In this document: in pieces, positions 17,403-25,586 of the stretch
How positions within the stretch are numbered: position 1 is the stretch's first letter
Layout: each line of letters begins with the position of its first letter
Program-made: the position numbers and the translations under genes
Origin: Bacteroidales bacterium
Lineage (GTDB): Bacteria; Bacteroidota; Bacteroidia; Bacteroidales; UBA932
Direction of reading: 5' to 3'
DNA: 64,000 bases
Assembly (NCBI GenBank): GCA_016287875.1
Contig: JAEEXQ010000001.1
Span: forward strand, 28,105 to 92,104
The notes under the pieces: model-generated
Database searches by the model: none
What the model saw: the letters and a program-made list of their open reading frames with translations, nothing else
What the model was told of the DNA's origin: nothing

Positions 17403-17972
17403 TCAGCCTTTTTTTGCGTTTAAAACGTTCATTGCACGGTCCGGACCCACAAAAATCCAGTCTTTTATGCCTTGGATGGCCCTCTCGCATATCTGAGGCA
17501 TATCTTTCTTTTCTTCTTCGGAAAGAGTGCCCAGCACATAATCGACCTGGGAACCGTTGGCGAAGTCGTGTCCGACTCCGACACGGATGCGGGTATAGTC
17601 CCTGGTCCCGAGAGTTTCTTCGATATGGCCCAGTCCGTTGTGACCACCGTTGCTCCCGCTCTTACGCATACGCAAAGTACCGAATGGCAGGTTGATGTCA
17701 TCGCATATGACAAGCAGCCTGTCGATGGTGACCGGCAGTTTGGTTAGATAATACCTCACCGCATTGCCGCTCAGGTTCATATAGGTGGAGGGTTTGAGAA
17801 GATAAACCTCGCGCCCCTTGAGACTTACTACCGCCAGATCTCCGTACCGGCGGGTTTCAAAAGCGACATTGGATGCGTGAGCCCACGCATCCAATATCAT
17901 AAAACCCATGTTGTGGCGGGTTTCTACGTATTCGGGGCCGATATTGCCCAGCCCTACCACAAGATAGCTCAT
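17403..17972 (-). CDS. pth: Peptidyl-tRNA hydrolase
   Basis: This 189-residue enzyme frees tRNA from peptidyl-tRNA that has dropped off ribosomes. Key segments are VVGLGNIGPEYVETRHNMGF (catalytic His in TRHN), LLKPSTYMNLSG, VICDDINLPFGTLRMRKSGS (catalytic Asp) and GHNGLGHI. It starts two bases after the rplY stop, an arrangement (rplY-pth) conserved in many bacteria. Confidence 0.96.
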   Translation of the reverse strand: MSYLVVGLGNIGPEYVETRHNMGFMILDAWAHASNVAFETRRYGDLAVVSLKGREVYLLKPSTYMNLSGNAVRYYLTKLPVTIDRLLVICDDINLPFGTLRMRKSGSNGGHNGLGHIEETLGTRDYTRIRVGVGHDFANGSQVDYVLGTLSEEEKKDMPQICERAIQGIKDWIFVGPDRAMNVLNAKKG

Positions 17973-17974
17973 TA

Positions 17975-18559
17975 TTATTCTTCGCTAGCAGCTGCTGCGC
18001 TGGCGTCCACGTTGCGGGTGGTCTTGACGAAGCAGAGGATTGCATCCTTGTCGGTGAGGACGGAAACGTTCTCGAGCTTCACGTCACCAGCCTTGATCTT
18101 CTTGTCGAGGTCGAGCTTGGAGATGTTGATGGTGATGTCGTCGGGAAGGTTCTCCATCTTGGCGCTGATGCGGAGGCTCCTGGCACCAGGAACGAACTTA
18201 CCACCTTTCTGCACACCGATGGCGTGGCCTTCGAACTTGATAGGAACGCTGATGGCGATGGGCTTCTTCTCGTCTACTGCGAGGAAGTCGATGTGGAGGC
18301 AGTTATCCTTGACGGGATGGAACTGAAGTTCGTGAAGAATTACGGTGTAGTTGGTCTTGCCGTCGAGGGTGAGGTCCACGATGTGTGCGTAGGGAGTCTC
18401 GAGGAGGCCCTTGAGATCTTTCTCATTTACAGTGAAGAGGACGTTTTCGACGCCGCATCCATAGAGGTTGCAAGGAACGAGGCCCTGCTTGCGGAAAGCC
18501 TTGATGACGGCTTTGTTGCCAACCTGACGGCTCTGGCCGTTAAGTGCGAAATGTTTCAT
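17975..18559 (-). CDS. rplY: 50S ribosomal protein L25 (general stress protein Ctc type)
   Basis: This 194-residue 5S rRNA-binding protein has the long Ctc/TL5 form, with an N-terminal L25 domain (residues 1-90) and a C-terminal TL5 beta domain. Recognisable parts are QGLVPCNLYG, VILHELQFHPVKDNCLHIDF and LRISAKMENLPDDITINIS. It is first in an rplY-pth unit driven by a full consensus promoter lying over the end of the upstream peptidase gene. Confidence 0.94.
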   Translation of the reverse strand: MKHFALNGQSRQVGNKAVIKAFRKQGLVPCNLYGCGVENVLFTVNEKDLKGLLETPYAHIVDLTLDGKTNYTVILHELQFHPVKDNCLHIDFLAVDEKKPIAISVPIKFEGHAIGVQKGGKFVPGARSLRISAKMENLPDDITINISKLDLDKKIKAGDVKLENVSVLTDKDAILCFVKTTRNVDASAAAASEE

Positions 18560-18613
18560 TTCAAAAAAAGTTAAAATGTGTTACTCAATCCGGAAAACCG
18601 GGTCCGGATCCCA

Positions 18614-18642
18614 TTGCACCAAAGCCCCTTAGGGGTTTTAAT
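18614..18642. terminator. Short hairpin upstream of rplY
   Basis: AAAGCCCC-TTA-GGGGTTTT. The T tract is on the plus strand, but no plus-strand gene ends here; on the minus strand it lies in the rplY leader, just after the promoter. It may be a leader stem or attenuator rather than a terminator. Confidence 0.4.
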
Positions 18643-18652
18643 TATGCGGGCG

Positions 18653-18684
18653 CAAAGATAGGCAAAAAAGATTATTCTACCAAA
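18653..18684 (-). promoter_or_regulatory. Promoter of rplY-pth
   Basis: On the minus strand: TTTG (18684-18681), 20 bases, TATCTTTG (18660-18653). The -33 box lies inside the last codons of the clostripain-family gene. Confidence 0.8.
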
Positions 18685-19931
18685 TTTGTGTCCTTGTTCC
18701 AAGACAAAGTCTTGTAGAAAGCGTCCAGCTCGGAATCTCCCGCAGCGGGAAGATACATGCTGAGGCCGCTGAAATTGGTGATCTCTATGCCGAGGAAATA
18801 GGGCGTGGCGGCCTTGTAGGCTATGCAGCCGGAGAGGGCCTCGTCCAGCTCGGCTTTTTCGGCATCGCTTATGCCGGCCTTCACCAGTATGTCTTCCAGG
18901 TCGAAGAACCAGTGCTTGTCGCCCCTGTAGTATTTCTGGATTCCGCTGCGCGTGCCAAGCGCTGCTATGGCACTGCGGTATCTGCCGAACAAATCCTGGC
19001 ACAGCCCGGCAAGACGGGGGAGTCCTGCCGTGTTGACCACGCTGATGGTCGCGGCGCGCTCGGTCCCCTGCAAAGCGTCGTAGTACTCGAAATACTTGCG
19101 GCTGAAGGTCTCTATGCTGGGAGAGTCGTTCACCAGGGAACGGAGGTCGGAGTAATCGAAGCCTCTGGAGAGCACTTCGGTGGGGGAGAAGGATAGCTTG
19201 TCGGCCACGTCCTTGAGCTCGTAGGCCACCTCGATGCCGCCCATCAGGCAGGCGTCGAAAAGTATGTATTCGAGGTGCATCGGAATCGCCGCAGCCATAT
19301 CCTGTATGGTCATCTCCCTCGAGTAATCCGTCCCGTCTATATGGTCGGCTTCGGCTCCGAAGGATTTCACCTTGGGGCCCTCGGCATCCTCGCCGAAACG
19401 GTACAGGGGCAGGGCGGAACCCTCCCTCCTGGCGCCTCGGGAGAACTCGATGAAGCTGGTCCTGTTATATCTGCCTACGGGCAGCCATCCGGTGCCGTGC
19501 GAGGAAAGTATCAGTCCATAGCTGGCGTCCGGGAACAGTTCCTTCACTTTCAGCAGCACCTCCCTCAATACGGCGGGATCGGTGGCGAAGCGGTCTTTGC
19601 CCACGGTGTACAAGGTGTCGCAGCGCAGTTTCCCCAAATCCTTGCTCAGCATCACCAGATGCGACTCAGCCTTGGTCTTATAGTCGGAGTCGGTCCTGGA
19701 AAAATGTGTGAAGGTGATGACCTTGTGCTTGGATCCGTAGAAAGGCAGATTGGCCGATTTGAGAACCTTGACATTCGCCTTTATGTCGCTGGACAGATTG
19801 TTGAAGGCCGCCGCATAGTACAGGGTAACCACTTCCCTTCCCGGGGAGTAACGCCTGGGATTATCCTTCCCGCAGCCGGAAAAAACGGCTGCCAGGGCTG
19901 TCAGAAGCAGTATCCGTGCATAGATGCGCAT
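18672..19931 (-). CDS. Clostripain (C11) family cysteine peptidase lipoprotein
   Basis: This 419-residue protein has lipobox VFSGC after a hydrophobic start, so it is envelope-anchored. The C11 dyad is visible: His in LSSHGTGW (about residue 170) and Cys in LFDACLMGGIEVAYEL (about residue 237). Clostripain-like enzymes cleave after Arg or Lys and are common in gut Bacteroidales; their natural substrates are mostly unknown. I chose ATG 19931 because the signal peptide begins there; the upstream ATG at 19946 adds five residues. It is divergent from xerD with an interval of 37 bases. Confidence 0.9.
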   Translation of the reverse strand: MRIYARILLLTALAAVFSGCGKDNPRRYSPGREVVTLYYAAAFNNLSSDIKANVKVLKSANLPFYGSKHKVITFTHFSRTDSDYKTKAESHLVMLSKDLGKLRCDTLYTVGKDRFATDPAVLREVLLKVKELFPDASYGLILSSHGTGWLPVGRYNRTSFIEFSRGARREGSALPLYRFGEDAEGPKVKSFGAEADHIDGTDYSREMTIQDMAAAIPMHLEYILFDACLMGGIEVAYELKDVADKLSFSPTEVLSRGFDYSDLRSLVNDSPSIETFSRKYFEYYDALQGTERAATISVVNTAGLPRLAGLCQDLFGRYRSAIAALGTRSGIQKYYRGDKHWFFDLEDILVKAGISDAEKAELDEALSGCIAYKAATPYFLGIEITNFSGLSMYLPAAGDSELDAFYKTLSWNKDTNLVE

Positions 19932-19955
19932 CGTACAAAGATACACTTTTTTATT

Positions 19956-19963
19956 TATATTTG
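19956..19963 (+). promoter_or_regulatory. -7 element of xerD promoter
   Basis: TATATTTG ends five bases before the xerD ATG, predicting a leaderless or near-leaderless mRNA. Confidence 0.6.
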
Positions 19964-19968
19964 CACAG

Positions 19969-20838
19969 ATGGACCGCCTGCTGAAAGACTATCGTTATTA
20001 TCTCCGTATGGAGCGGAAGATGTCACCCAATACGGTGTCATCCTATGCCTCCGACGTGGCCGCCTTCCTGGAAAGCTATGGCTCCGACCCCCGCAAGGCG
20101 TCGGGCGGTGACATCGCGGATTATCTCTCTTCCAGATCTGCAGGCATCTCCAAGCGCACCCAGTCCCGTATGCTCAGCTCCCTATCTTCCTTTTTCAGCT
20201 GGCTCATACTGGAAGGGGAACGCAGCGACAATCCCTGCGACGGCGTGGACCATCCCAAGCTCGGGCGTTATCTCCCGGAAGTGCTTTCCGTGCAGGAAGT
20301 GACCGATATCATCGAAGGTGTGAAGACGGATACCTGGCAGGGCGTCCGCGACCGGGCCATACTGGAAATACTCTACGGATGCGGCCTCCGGGTATCGGAG
20401 CTCTGCGAGCTGAAACTATCCAACGTATATGCCTCGGAGGGGTTCCTGAGAGTGATAGGGAAGGGAAACAAGGAGAGGCTGGTACCCATAGGAGGAGCGG
20501 CCCTGGAAGCTTTCGGCGCCTGGCTGGACCTGCGTCCGCAAACGGCTGCTCCTGCATACGACGACTATGTCTTCCTGAACCGCTTCGGAAAGCCCTTGAG
20601 CCGTATTTCAGTATTCAATATGGTAAAGAAGAACGCCGCCCTTGCCGGTGTGGAGAAAGAAATATCTCCCCATACCTTCCGGCATAGTTTCGCAACTCAT
20701 CTTATCGAGAACGGAGCGGACCTGAGGGTGGTGCAGGAGATGCTGGGGCACGAGAGTATACTCACCACCGAAATCTATACCCACATCGATACCGCCACCT
20801 GGCAGAAGGCGGTACTGAGCCATCATCCCCGAGGATGA
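19969..20838 (+). CDS. xerD: Site-specific tyrosine recombinase XerD
   Basis: This 289-residue recombinase resolves chromosome dimers at dif together with a XerC partner. The N-terminal SAM-like domain (residues 1-90) is followed by the catalytic domain with all active residues: Arg in GCGLRVSELCEL, Lys in VIGKGNKERLVP, His-Arg in HTFRHSFATHL, His in LGHESI and Tyr in TEIYTHI. I chose ATG 19969, where homology begins; the frame is open to 19924. It converges with tdk, with two bases between stops. Confidence 0.93.
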   Translation: MDRLLKDYRYYLRMERKMSPNTVSSYASDVAAFLESYGSDPRKASGGDIADYLSSRSAGISKRTQSRMLSSLSSFFSWLILEGERSDNPCDGVDHPKLGRYLPEVLSVQEVTDIIEGVKTDTWQGVRDRAILEILYGCGLRVSELCELKLSNVYASEGFLRVIGKGNKERLVPIGGAALEAFGAWLDLRPQTAAPAYDDYVFLNRFGKPLSRISVFNMVKKNAALAGVEKEISPHTFRHSFATHLIENGADLRVVQEMLGHESILTTEIYTHIDTATWQKAVLSHHPRG

Positions 20839-20840
20839 CG

Positions 20841-21413
20841 CTAGTCTTCGGCCAGGGCCTTGTTGAAGCACTCGCGGCAGAGAGGCTCGTAGATATCCTT
20901 CTCGCCCAGGACAACCAACTTGCGGCTCTTGCTGAGACGGTGTGAATGGTTGGCGAGGCCGCCGCATTTCACGCAGATGGCGTGCACTTTCTGCACATCT
21001 TCGGCTATGGCCATGAGGGCCGGGATGGGGCCGAAGGGCTTTCCAAGATAATCGGTGTCGAGGCCGGCCGCGATCACGCGGACTCCGCGGTTGGCAAGGG
21101 CCTGGCAGACCGCTGCGAGGTTCTCTCCGAAGAACTGGGCCTCGTCGATGCCGACGACCTGTACGTCGGGCCCGATCTTCAGCATCTCCGCAGCATCCTT
21201 GATAGGCTTGCTGACTATGCTGTGGGAATCGTGGGATACTACCTCCACGTCGGAGTAACGATTGTCCACCGTAGGTTTGAATATGGCTATTACCTGATTC
21301 GCGAACTGAGCCCTGCGGAGGCGGCGGATCAATTCTTCTGTCTTACCCGAGAACATTGAGCCGCACACGACTTCGATGCAACCCTTCTTTTTAGTGTTGT
21401 TTTCTGCGTACAT
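20841..21413 (-). CDS. tdk: Thymidine kinase (type II)
   Basis: This 190-residue salvage enzyme phosphorylates thymidine with ATP. It has the P-loop [14 protein letters not shown], the Walker B/lasso start GIDEAQFF, and zinc-ribbon cysteine pairs ICVKC and CREC. The open frame extends upstream to 21656 opposite rsmI, but the normal N-terminus ([20 protein letters not shown]) starts at 21413. It is divergent from rsmI, with overlapping promoter elements in between. Confidence 0.96.
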   Translation of the reverse strand: MYAENNTKKKGCIEVVCGSMFSGKTEELIRRLRRAQFANQVIAIFKPTVDNRYSDVEVVSHDSHSIVSKPIKDAAEMLKIGPDVQVVGIDEAQFFGENLAAVCQALANRGVRVIAAGLDTDYLGKPFGPIPALMAIAEDVQKVHAICVKCGGLANHSHRLSKSRKLVVLGEKDIYEPLCRECFNKALAED

Positions 21414-21427
21414 TTTGGTTAAATTTG
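21397..21427 (+). promoter_or_regulatory. Promoter of rsmI
   Basis: TTG (21397-21399), 20 bases, TAAATTTG (21420-21427). The -33 box lies inside the tdk coding region. Confidence 0.65.
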
Positions 21428-21445
21428 TCGTCGACTTGAGTTGTG

Positions 21446-21453
21446 CAAAGATA
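21446..21453 (-). promoter_or_regulatory. -7 element of tdk promoter
   Basis: TATCTTTG on the minus strand, 32 bases upstream of the tdk ATG and facing the rsmI promoter, so the two transcripts overlap at their 5' ends. Confidence 0.6.
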
Positions 21454-21470
21454 AGAATAAGTCGCGTTTT

Positions 21471-22181
21471 ATGAAAGGAAAACTTTACATTGTGCCTACC
21501 CCTGTCGGGAACCTGGAGGATATGAGCTTCCGGGCCGTGGAAGTTTTGAAGAACGCTGACCTGATCCTTGCCGAGGACACGCGGACCAGCTCCGTGCTGC
21601 TCGAGCATTATGGCATACGCAAGCCTCTGCAGTCGCATCATAAATTCAATGAGCATCAGACTGCCGACCGCATCAAGGACCTGATTTCCGAAGGCCGCAA
21701 CGTGGCCTTGGTCAGCGATGCGGGGACTCCCGGGATATCCGATCCCGGATTCCTTCTCGCTCGTACCTGCGCATCCGTGGGCATAGAGGTGCAGACCCTT
21801 CCGGGCCCCACCGCCTGCATCCCTGCGCTGGTATCTTCGGGGCTGCCCTGCGACCGTTTCTGCTTCGAGGGATTCCTGCCTCAGAAAAAGGGTAGGCAGA
21901 CCTTGCTGCAGGCTCTCGCCGCCGAGCCCCGGACTATGGTTTTCTATGAATCTCCCCGCCGTCTTGTGAAGACTCTCGAGCAGTTCGCCGAGGTGTTCGG
22001 TGAAGGGCGTCCTTGCAGTGTCGCGCGGGAAATATCCAAACTACACGAAGAGCACGTTCGCGGGTCTCTGGCCGAAGTGCTGGAGCATTTCCGTGCGGAG
22101 GAGCCGAAGGGCGAGATTGTGATCGTCGTCGGCGGTGCCGTGGTGGAAAGGGGCGAACATCACAACAAGTACAGAGATTAG
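21471..22181 (+). CDS. rsmI: 16S rRNA (cytidine(1402)-2'-O)-methyltransferase
   Basis: This 236-residue tetrapyrrole-methylase-fold enzyme adds the ribose methyl of C1402 in the decoding centre. Diagnostic segments are [54 protein letters not shown] and [18 protein letters not shown] chose ATG 21471 because homology begins at MKGKLYIVP; the frame is open ten codons upstream. It is followed after 12 bases by the ComEA-like gene. Confidence 0.96.
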   Translation: MKGKLYIVPTPVGNLEDMSFRAVEVLKNADLILAEDTRTSSVLLEHYGIRKPLQSHHKFNEHQTADRIKDLISEGRNVALVSDAGTPGISDPGFLLARTCASVGIEVQTLPGPTACIPALVSSGLPCDRFCFEGFLPQKKGRQTLLQALAAEPRTMVFYESPRRLVKTLEQFAEVFGEGRPCSVAREISKLHEEHVRGSLAEVLEHFRAEEPKGEIVIVVGGAVVERGEHHNKYRD

Positions 22182-22193
22182 GAGGGTCAGATA

Positions 22194-23150
22194 ATGAATT
22201 CTTCTTTCAAGACGGGGGCGATAGCCCTCGCTTTCCTCGTCCTCGGCTTCGAGCTGGCGATGTTCTTGCATCGCGCATCCGTGGAACGCGTGGTCGCCAA
22301 CCGCGACAGGCCGGACACTGTGTACGTTTACTCCTCGGCGCGGGGGGATGTACCCTCACCGACCGTCTCGCCTGGCACACCCGCAAGCCCACCCTCGCTC
22401 GACCCCACCGCTGACGCGGTCCCCCCTCTAAGCCGAGGGTGGCGTAGGTCCTGTGAGGGTACATCCCCCAGCGCCAAAGGAGACCCGGTGGTCGTTGGAA
22501 GAAAGGGCAGCCATAGTCGGGCGGCCAGGGCGATGTATGAAAAGGCGCCGGGCCGGAAGGTGGAGAGTTTCCGTTTCAATCCGAATACCGTCACGCTGGA
22601 GGAACTTTGCCGGCTGGGGTTCACCGAGAAGCAGGCTCAGTCCATCCTTAACTACCGCGAAAAAGGGGGCCGATTCCGCCGGAAGGCCGATTTTGCCAAA
22701 AGTTACGTTGTGGCCGATTCTCTGTTCAAGCGTCTGGCACCGTACATCGACATCCCCAAAATCGACATCAATAAAGCGGATTCCGCAGCCTTCGACAGCC
22801 TACCCGGAATCGGCGGCTGGTTCGCGCACAGAATGGTCGAATATCGCGAGCAGTTACGGGGCTACAGTTGCCCGGAGCAGCTGATGGAGATATGGCATTT
22901 CGACCAGGAAAAATTTGACGGACTGAAGGACCTTATAACGTGTTCCCCTTCAGAGCCTTACCCTTTCTGGTCCGGCAGCGTGGAAGACATACGCAACCAT
23001 CCCCACATCCGTAACTGGCAGACCGCACGGGACATAGTTTTCTACCGCGATCACAATCCTCCGGAAAACCTCACCGTCGATGGCCTGCTGCAGGCCGGCA
23101 TCCTTTCCGAAGAGCAAGCCACGCGCCTACGCCGCTGCCATCTGGAATGA
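22194..23150 (+). CDS. ComEA-like helix-hairpin-helix membrane protein with palindromic insert
   Basis: This 318-residue protein has an N-terminal membrane anchor (residues 7-26) and three helix-hairpin-helix units: about 115-175 (FRFNPNTVTLEEL), 176-245 (KIDINKADSAAFDSLPGIGG) and 260-318. ComEA proteins bind incoming DNA during transformation; many Bacteroidota carry such proteins and their role there is not established. The linker at residues 48-94 is encoded by a long palindrome (22337-22475) of the same family as the one in rsmG, and the frame is kept. Without it the linker would be ordinary. It lies 12 bases after rsmI. Confidence 0.82.
   Translation: MNSSFKTGAIALAFLVLGFELAMFLHRASVERVVANRDRPDTVYVYSSARGDVPSPTVSPGTPASPPSLDPTADAVPPLSRGWRRSCEGTSPSAKGDPVVVGRKGSHSRAARAMYEKAPGRKVESFRFNPNTVTLEELCRLGFTEKQAQSILNYREKGGRFRRKADFAKSYVVADSLFKRLAPYIDIPKIDINKADSAAFDSLPGIGGWFAHRMVEYREQLRGYSCPEQLMEIWHFDQEKFDGLKDLITCSPSEPYPFWSGSVEDIRNHPHIRNWQTARDIVFYRDHNPPENLTVDGLLQAGILSEEQATRLRRCHLE
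22337..22475. repeat. Palindromic element family 2, copy in ComEA-like gene
   Basis: The arms 22337-22358 (GGCGC then GGGGGGATGTACCCTCA) and 22454-22475 pair at 21 of 22 positions. Inside are CCACCCTCG/CGAGGGTGG and ACCGC-TGAC-GCGGT stems. It shares the ordered blocks CCCCACC, CGGTCCCCCCnCTA and CCGnGGGTG with the rsmG copy and is read in the same frame there (VPPLS). Confidence 0.88.
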
Positions 23151-23155
23151 ATGCC

Positions 23156-23176
23156 CTTTTTTGGGGGGAAGGGCGT
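23156..23176. other. Weak hairpin after ComEA-like gene
   Basis: CGCCCTT-like arms (GCCCTT...AAGGGC) lie just after the stop codon, with no T tract. It may be a weak terminator or simply the edge of the repeat cluster. Confidence 0.3.
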
Positions 23177-23182
23177 TGGATC

Positions 23183-23296
23183 GCCGTGGCGGTTATTGTG
23201 TTGACTATCAGTGTGTTAGATATAAGCCTCCCCCATGAAATCGCGGGGGAGGCTTGTTGTTAACTGGCTGAAATTCAGCTAGTTGGCTGCCACGGC
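23183..23296 (+). repeat. REP-like palindromic element family 1, copy A (downstream of RAYT)
   Basis: The left arm GCCGTGGCGG (23183-23192) and right arm GCCACGGC (23289-23296) enclose a perfect 11 bp hairpin, AAGCCTCCCCC (23224-23234)/GGGGGAGGCTT (23245-23255). The motif GTTGACTATCAG precedes the hairpin and a variant, GCTGAAATTCAG, follows it. It has the same orientation as copies B, C and D. Confidence 0.9.
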
Positions 23297-23366
23297 CTGG
23301 TGGCGCTACCTTCAGCCACGGCCCAGAGGCGCCGCGAAACGCCACGGCCCTACCTTTTCCATCGAA
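23289..23366. repeat. 26 bp tandem repeats starting GCCACGGC
   Basis: GCCACGGCC recurs at 23289, 23315 and 23341, exactly 26 bases apart, extending the right arm of copy A. The third copy runs into the RAYT stop codon (23350-23352 on the minus strand). Confidence 0.75.
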
Positions 23367-24261
23367 AGTACTTTCGGATCTGCCAGTCCTGGGCCGAGGT
23401 TTCATAAAACAGTCGACGCACCAGGTCTTCCTGACCAGCAGGAGACATTCGAAAGATGTCCTTGACACTTTTCAGGCCGAACCCCTTCAATAATGTTGAA
23501 GATATGGCCGGATACACATTATGGCCTCCCCGTTCGAATACTTCGTTAATGTCATACTCGCTACCCTGGTTGGAAGCGAAGGCGAGGCACATTATGTCGT
23601 AACTGCCGTAGAATGAAATCAGCCGGTCGTAATCGATGCAGTTGTATTTAGAGATAATGTAGTCGGTCAATTGGCTCTTTTCCCTGTTCTCCAGATCACG
23701 GAACAATCTTTCAAGAATTATGTATGTCAACGGTTTATCCTGTTTCCGGAAACAATCGACTTCCTTCAGTGCCCGGCGAAACGGCCGGGAAGCTTTGCTC
23801 AATACTATTCTGTCTGAAAACGGGTGGTCAGAAACGGCATAGGCCAGGAATGTCCACCGATAATCCTGCGGCCTTTTGCAAAGCCCCTTTTCACCAGGAT
23901 TGTTATACAGATAAGAGCAGGCTGTCCTGATGCTTTTGTCACCGGATTTTACAGCGCAGCCGAAACCGGGGTTGAACACCATGCCGCTATGATTGATAGT
24001 CGGGTTAAACAGATTGGCATATTGACGGGAGTAATCGCCGATGAAGCTGGACACCTCTTTCCGTGAATCAGCTTCAAGCAGGTCGTGCAGATGATCGAAC
24101 ATGGGACAGGTCCCAAGTACGGTGATACCATGTTTTCGCGCCGAGACACAGAAAACCGTGAAGTAGACAAGGAAGTCGGCTACCGTATAGAATAAAAGAC
24201 TTCCTTCAGGGGTGTTTTGATAGATATGGAGTACCTTGCGGTCTCCTGAAGGGTTCTTCAT
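23350..24261 (-). CDS. REP-associated tyrosine transposase (RAYT, TnpA-REP; Y1 HUH family)
   Basis: RAYTs are single-copy, IS200/IS605-related HUH nucleases that cut and join REP palindromes. This protein of about 303 residues has the HUH motif as HLH (His57, His59, in GTCPMFDHLHDLLEAD), the catalytic-Tyr helix SRQYANLFN (Tyr81), and the family tail GMVFNPGF...YLYNNPGEKGLCKRPQDY (119-134). The C-terminal half (about 165-303) is helical and ends in a probable DNA-binding segment (TSAQDWQIRKYF). The usual Asn before HUH is Asp. I chose ATG 24261; GTG 24279 is possible. The gene is clearly AT-richer than its neighbours and sits between palindromes A and B, so it was probably acquired. Confidence 0.85.
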   Translation of the reverse strand: MKNPSGDRKVLHIYQNTPEGSLLFYTVADFLVYFTVFCVSARKHGITVLGTCPMFDHLHDLLEADSRKEVSSFIGDYSRQYANLFNPTINHSGMVFNPGFGCAVKSGDKSIRTACSYLYNNPGEKGLCKRPQDYRWTFLAYAVSDHPFSDRIVLSKASRPFRRALKEVDCFRKQDKPLTYIILERLFRDLENREKSQLTDYIISKYNCIDYDRLISFYGSYDIMCLAFASNQGSEYDINEVFERGGHNVYPAISSTLLKGFGLKSVKDIFRMSPAGQEDLVRRLFYETSAQDWQIRKYFRWKR

Positions 24262-24280
24262 TGGAAAATGTGATGGCACC

Positions 24281-24383
24281 TAACGGCTTGGCCATCAGTG
24301 TTTTAGCTATAAGTCTCCCCTCGAAAATGCGAGGGGAGACTAGCGGTTAAAATGTTGAATATCAGATAGTTATCCGCCACGGC
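24281..24383 (+). repeat. REP-like palindromic element family 1, copy B (upstream of RAYT)
   Basis: A perfect 12 bp hairpin, AGTCTCCCCTCG (24312-24323)/CGAGGGGAGACT (24330-24341), is preceded by TTTTAGCTATA and followed by GTTGAATATCAG and right arm GCCACGGC (24376-24383). The left outer arm is missing or replaced next to the RAYT start, so this copy looks truncated on the gene side. Confidence 0.87.
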
Positions 24384-24438
24384 CGGCATCTTGCCCGCCA
24401 CGCCCCGGCGTCTTGCCGCCACGGCCGGCGTCGGGCCC
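24376..24438. repeat. 21 bp tandem repeats starting GCCACGSC
   Basis: GCCACGGC, GCCACGCC and GCCACGGC begin at 24376, 24397 and 24418, exactly 21 bases apart, each followed by a GGC..CTTGCC-like tail. The array extends copy B up to the trpS stop codon (24438-24440). Confidence 0.75.
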
Positions 24439-25586
24439 TAGCGGTACTTCTCGCTCTGCTCGGCGATGAGCTCGTCCAGCACGCCGGGATCGAAGTAGTT
24501 GATCTTCATCGCGCGTTTGACGGCGGCGAGAGTCTGTGAAGCGACAGCGCGGGCGGCTTCGGTGCCGCGGCGCAAGACTTCGTAGACGTAAGGGATATCC
24601 TGCTCGAAACGATGCCTGCGCTCACGTATGGGCGCCAGGGTATCCTCCAGCACGGCATAGAGGAAGTTCTTGCACATCACGTCGCCGAGACCTCCGGCCA
24701 TATACTGGGCCTTCATCTCGTCCAGCGAAGCGAATGAGAACGAAACCTTCTTTCCTACGAAGCAGGAGGCGAACTTCTCGAAGTGCTCAGGCTTGCAGAA
24801 TGCGTCGAGGTAGGTGAACACCGTATTGCCTTCCACCTTGCCGGGATCGCTCACCTGAAGGTGACCGGGGTCGGTGTACATACCGCGCACTTTCTCGCGT
24901 ATGGTTTCGGAGTCATCGGAAAGATAGATGCAGTTGCCCAGGCTCTTGCTCATCTTTGCCTTGCCGTCGGTGCCGGGAAGGCGCAGGCAGGAGGCATTGT
25001 CCGGAAGGAGTATCTCCGGCTCCACGAGCACTGGAGCATAGGTGGAGTTGAACTTGCGTACGATCTCGCGGGTCTGCTCGATCATAGGCTCCTGATCCTC
25101 GCCCACGGGCACCACCGTAGCATTGAAGGCTGTGATGTCCGCAGCCTGGCTGATGGGATAGCAGAAGAAACCGACCGGTATTCCGGCCTTGTTGTCCGCC
25201 GCGTTGTCGTCGTTGAAACCGCGCATCTGTATCTCCGCCTTCACGGTGGGATTGCGCTGCAGCCTCTGCACGGTGACCAGGTTGTTGTAGAAGAAAGTGA
25301 GCTCGGTAAGCTCGCTTATCTGGCTCTGGATGAAGAGATTGCTCTTCTCGGGATCCAGGCCCACGGACAGATAGTCCAGGGCGACTTCTATAATGTTCTG
25401 GCGCACTTTTTCGGGATTGTCGGCGTTGTCGGTAAGGGCCTGGGCGTCGGCAATCATAATGAAAATCTTATCGAATTCTCCGCTGTTCTGAAGCTCTACG
25501 CGCCTGCGGAGCGAACCTACATAATGTCCGATATGGAGCCGCCCGGTAGGGCGGTCTCCAGTAAGGATGATCTTTTCTTTAGCCAT
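24438..25586 (-). CDS. trpS: Tryptophan--tRNA ligase
   Basis: This 382-residue class I synthetase charges tRNA-Trp. It has [20 protein letters not shown] (HIGH motif at the start), the tryptophan-site region [19 protein letters not shown] and the KMSKS motif in [14 protein letters not shown]. It is longer than the E. coli enzyme and of the second bacterial type. Its start overlaps the recA stop as ATGA, so it is translationally coupled to recA. The stop lies directly beside the 21 bp repeat array. Confidence 0.95.
   Translation of the reverse strand: MAKEKIILTGDRPTGRLHIGHYVGSLRRRVELQNSGEFDKIFIMIADAQALTDNADNPEKVRQNIIEVALDYLSVGLDPEKSNLFIQSQISELTELTFFYNNLVTVQRLQRNPTVKAEIQMRGFNDDNAADNKAGIPVGFFCYPISQAADITAFNATVVPVGEDQEPMIEQTREIVRKFNSTYAPVLVEPEILLPDNASCLRLPGTDGKAKMSKSLGNCIYLSDDSETIREKVRGMYTDPGHLQVSDPGKVEGNTVFTYLDAFCKPEHFEKFASCFVGKKVSFSFASLDEMKAQYMAGGLGDVMCKNFLYAVLEDTLAPIRERRHRFEQDIPYVYEVLRRGTEAARAVASQTLAAVKRAMKINYFDPGVLDELIAEQSEKYR

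Noticed and set aside
20841-21656. 271-residue version of thymidine kinase
   Set aside because: The N-terminal extension covers rsmI antisense; the family N-terminus starts at 21413.
23289-23366. Possible CRISPR array at the GCCACGGC repeats
   Set aside because: The repeat unit is 8-9 bases with period 26, there are only three copies and no cas gene; it is an extension of a palindromic element.
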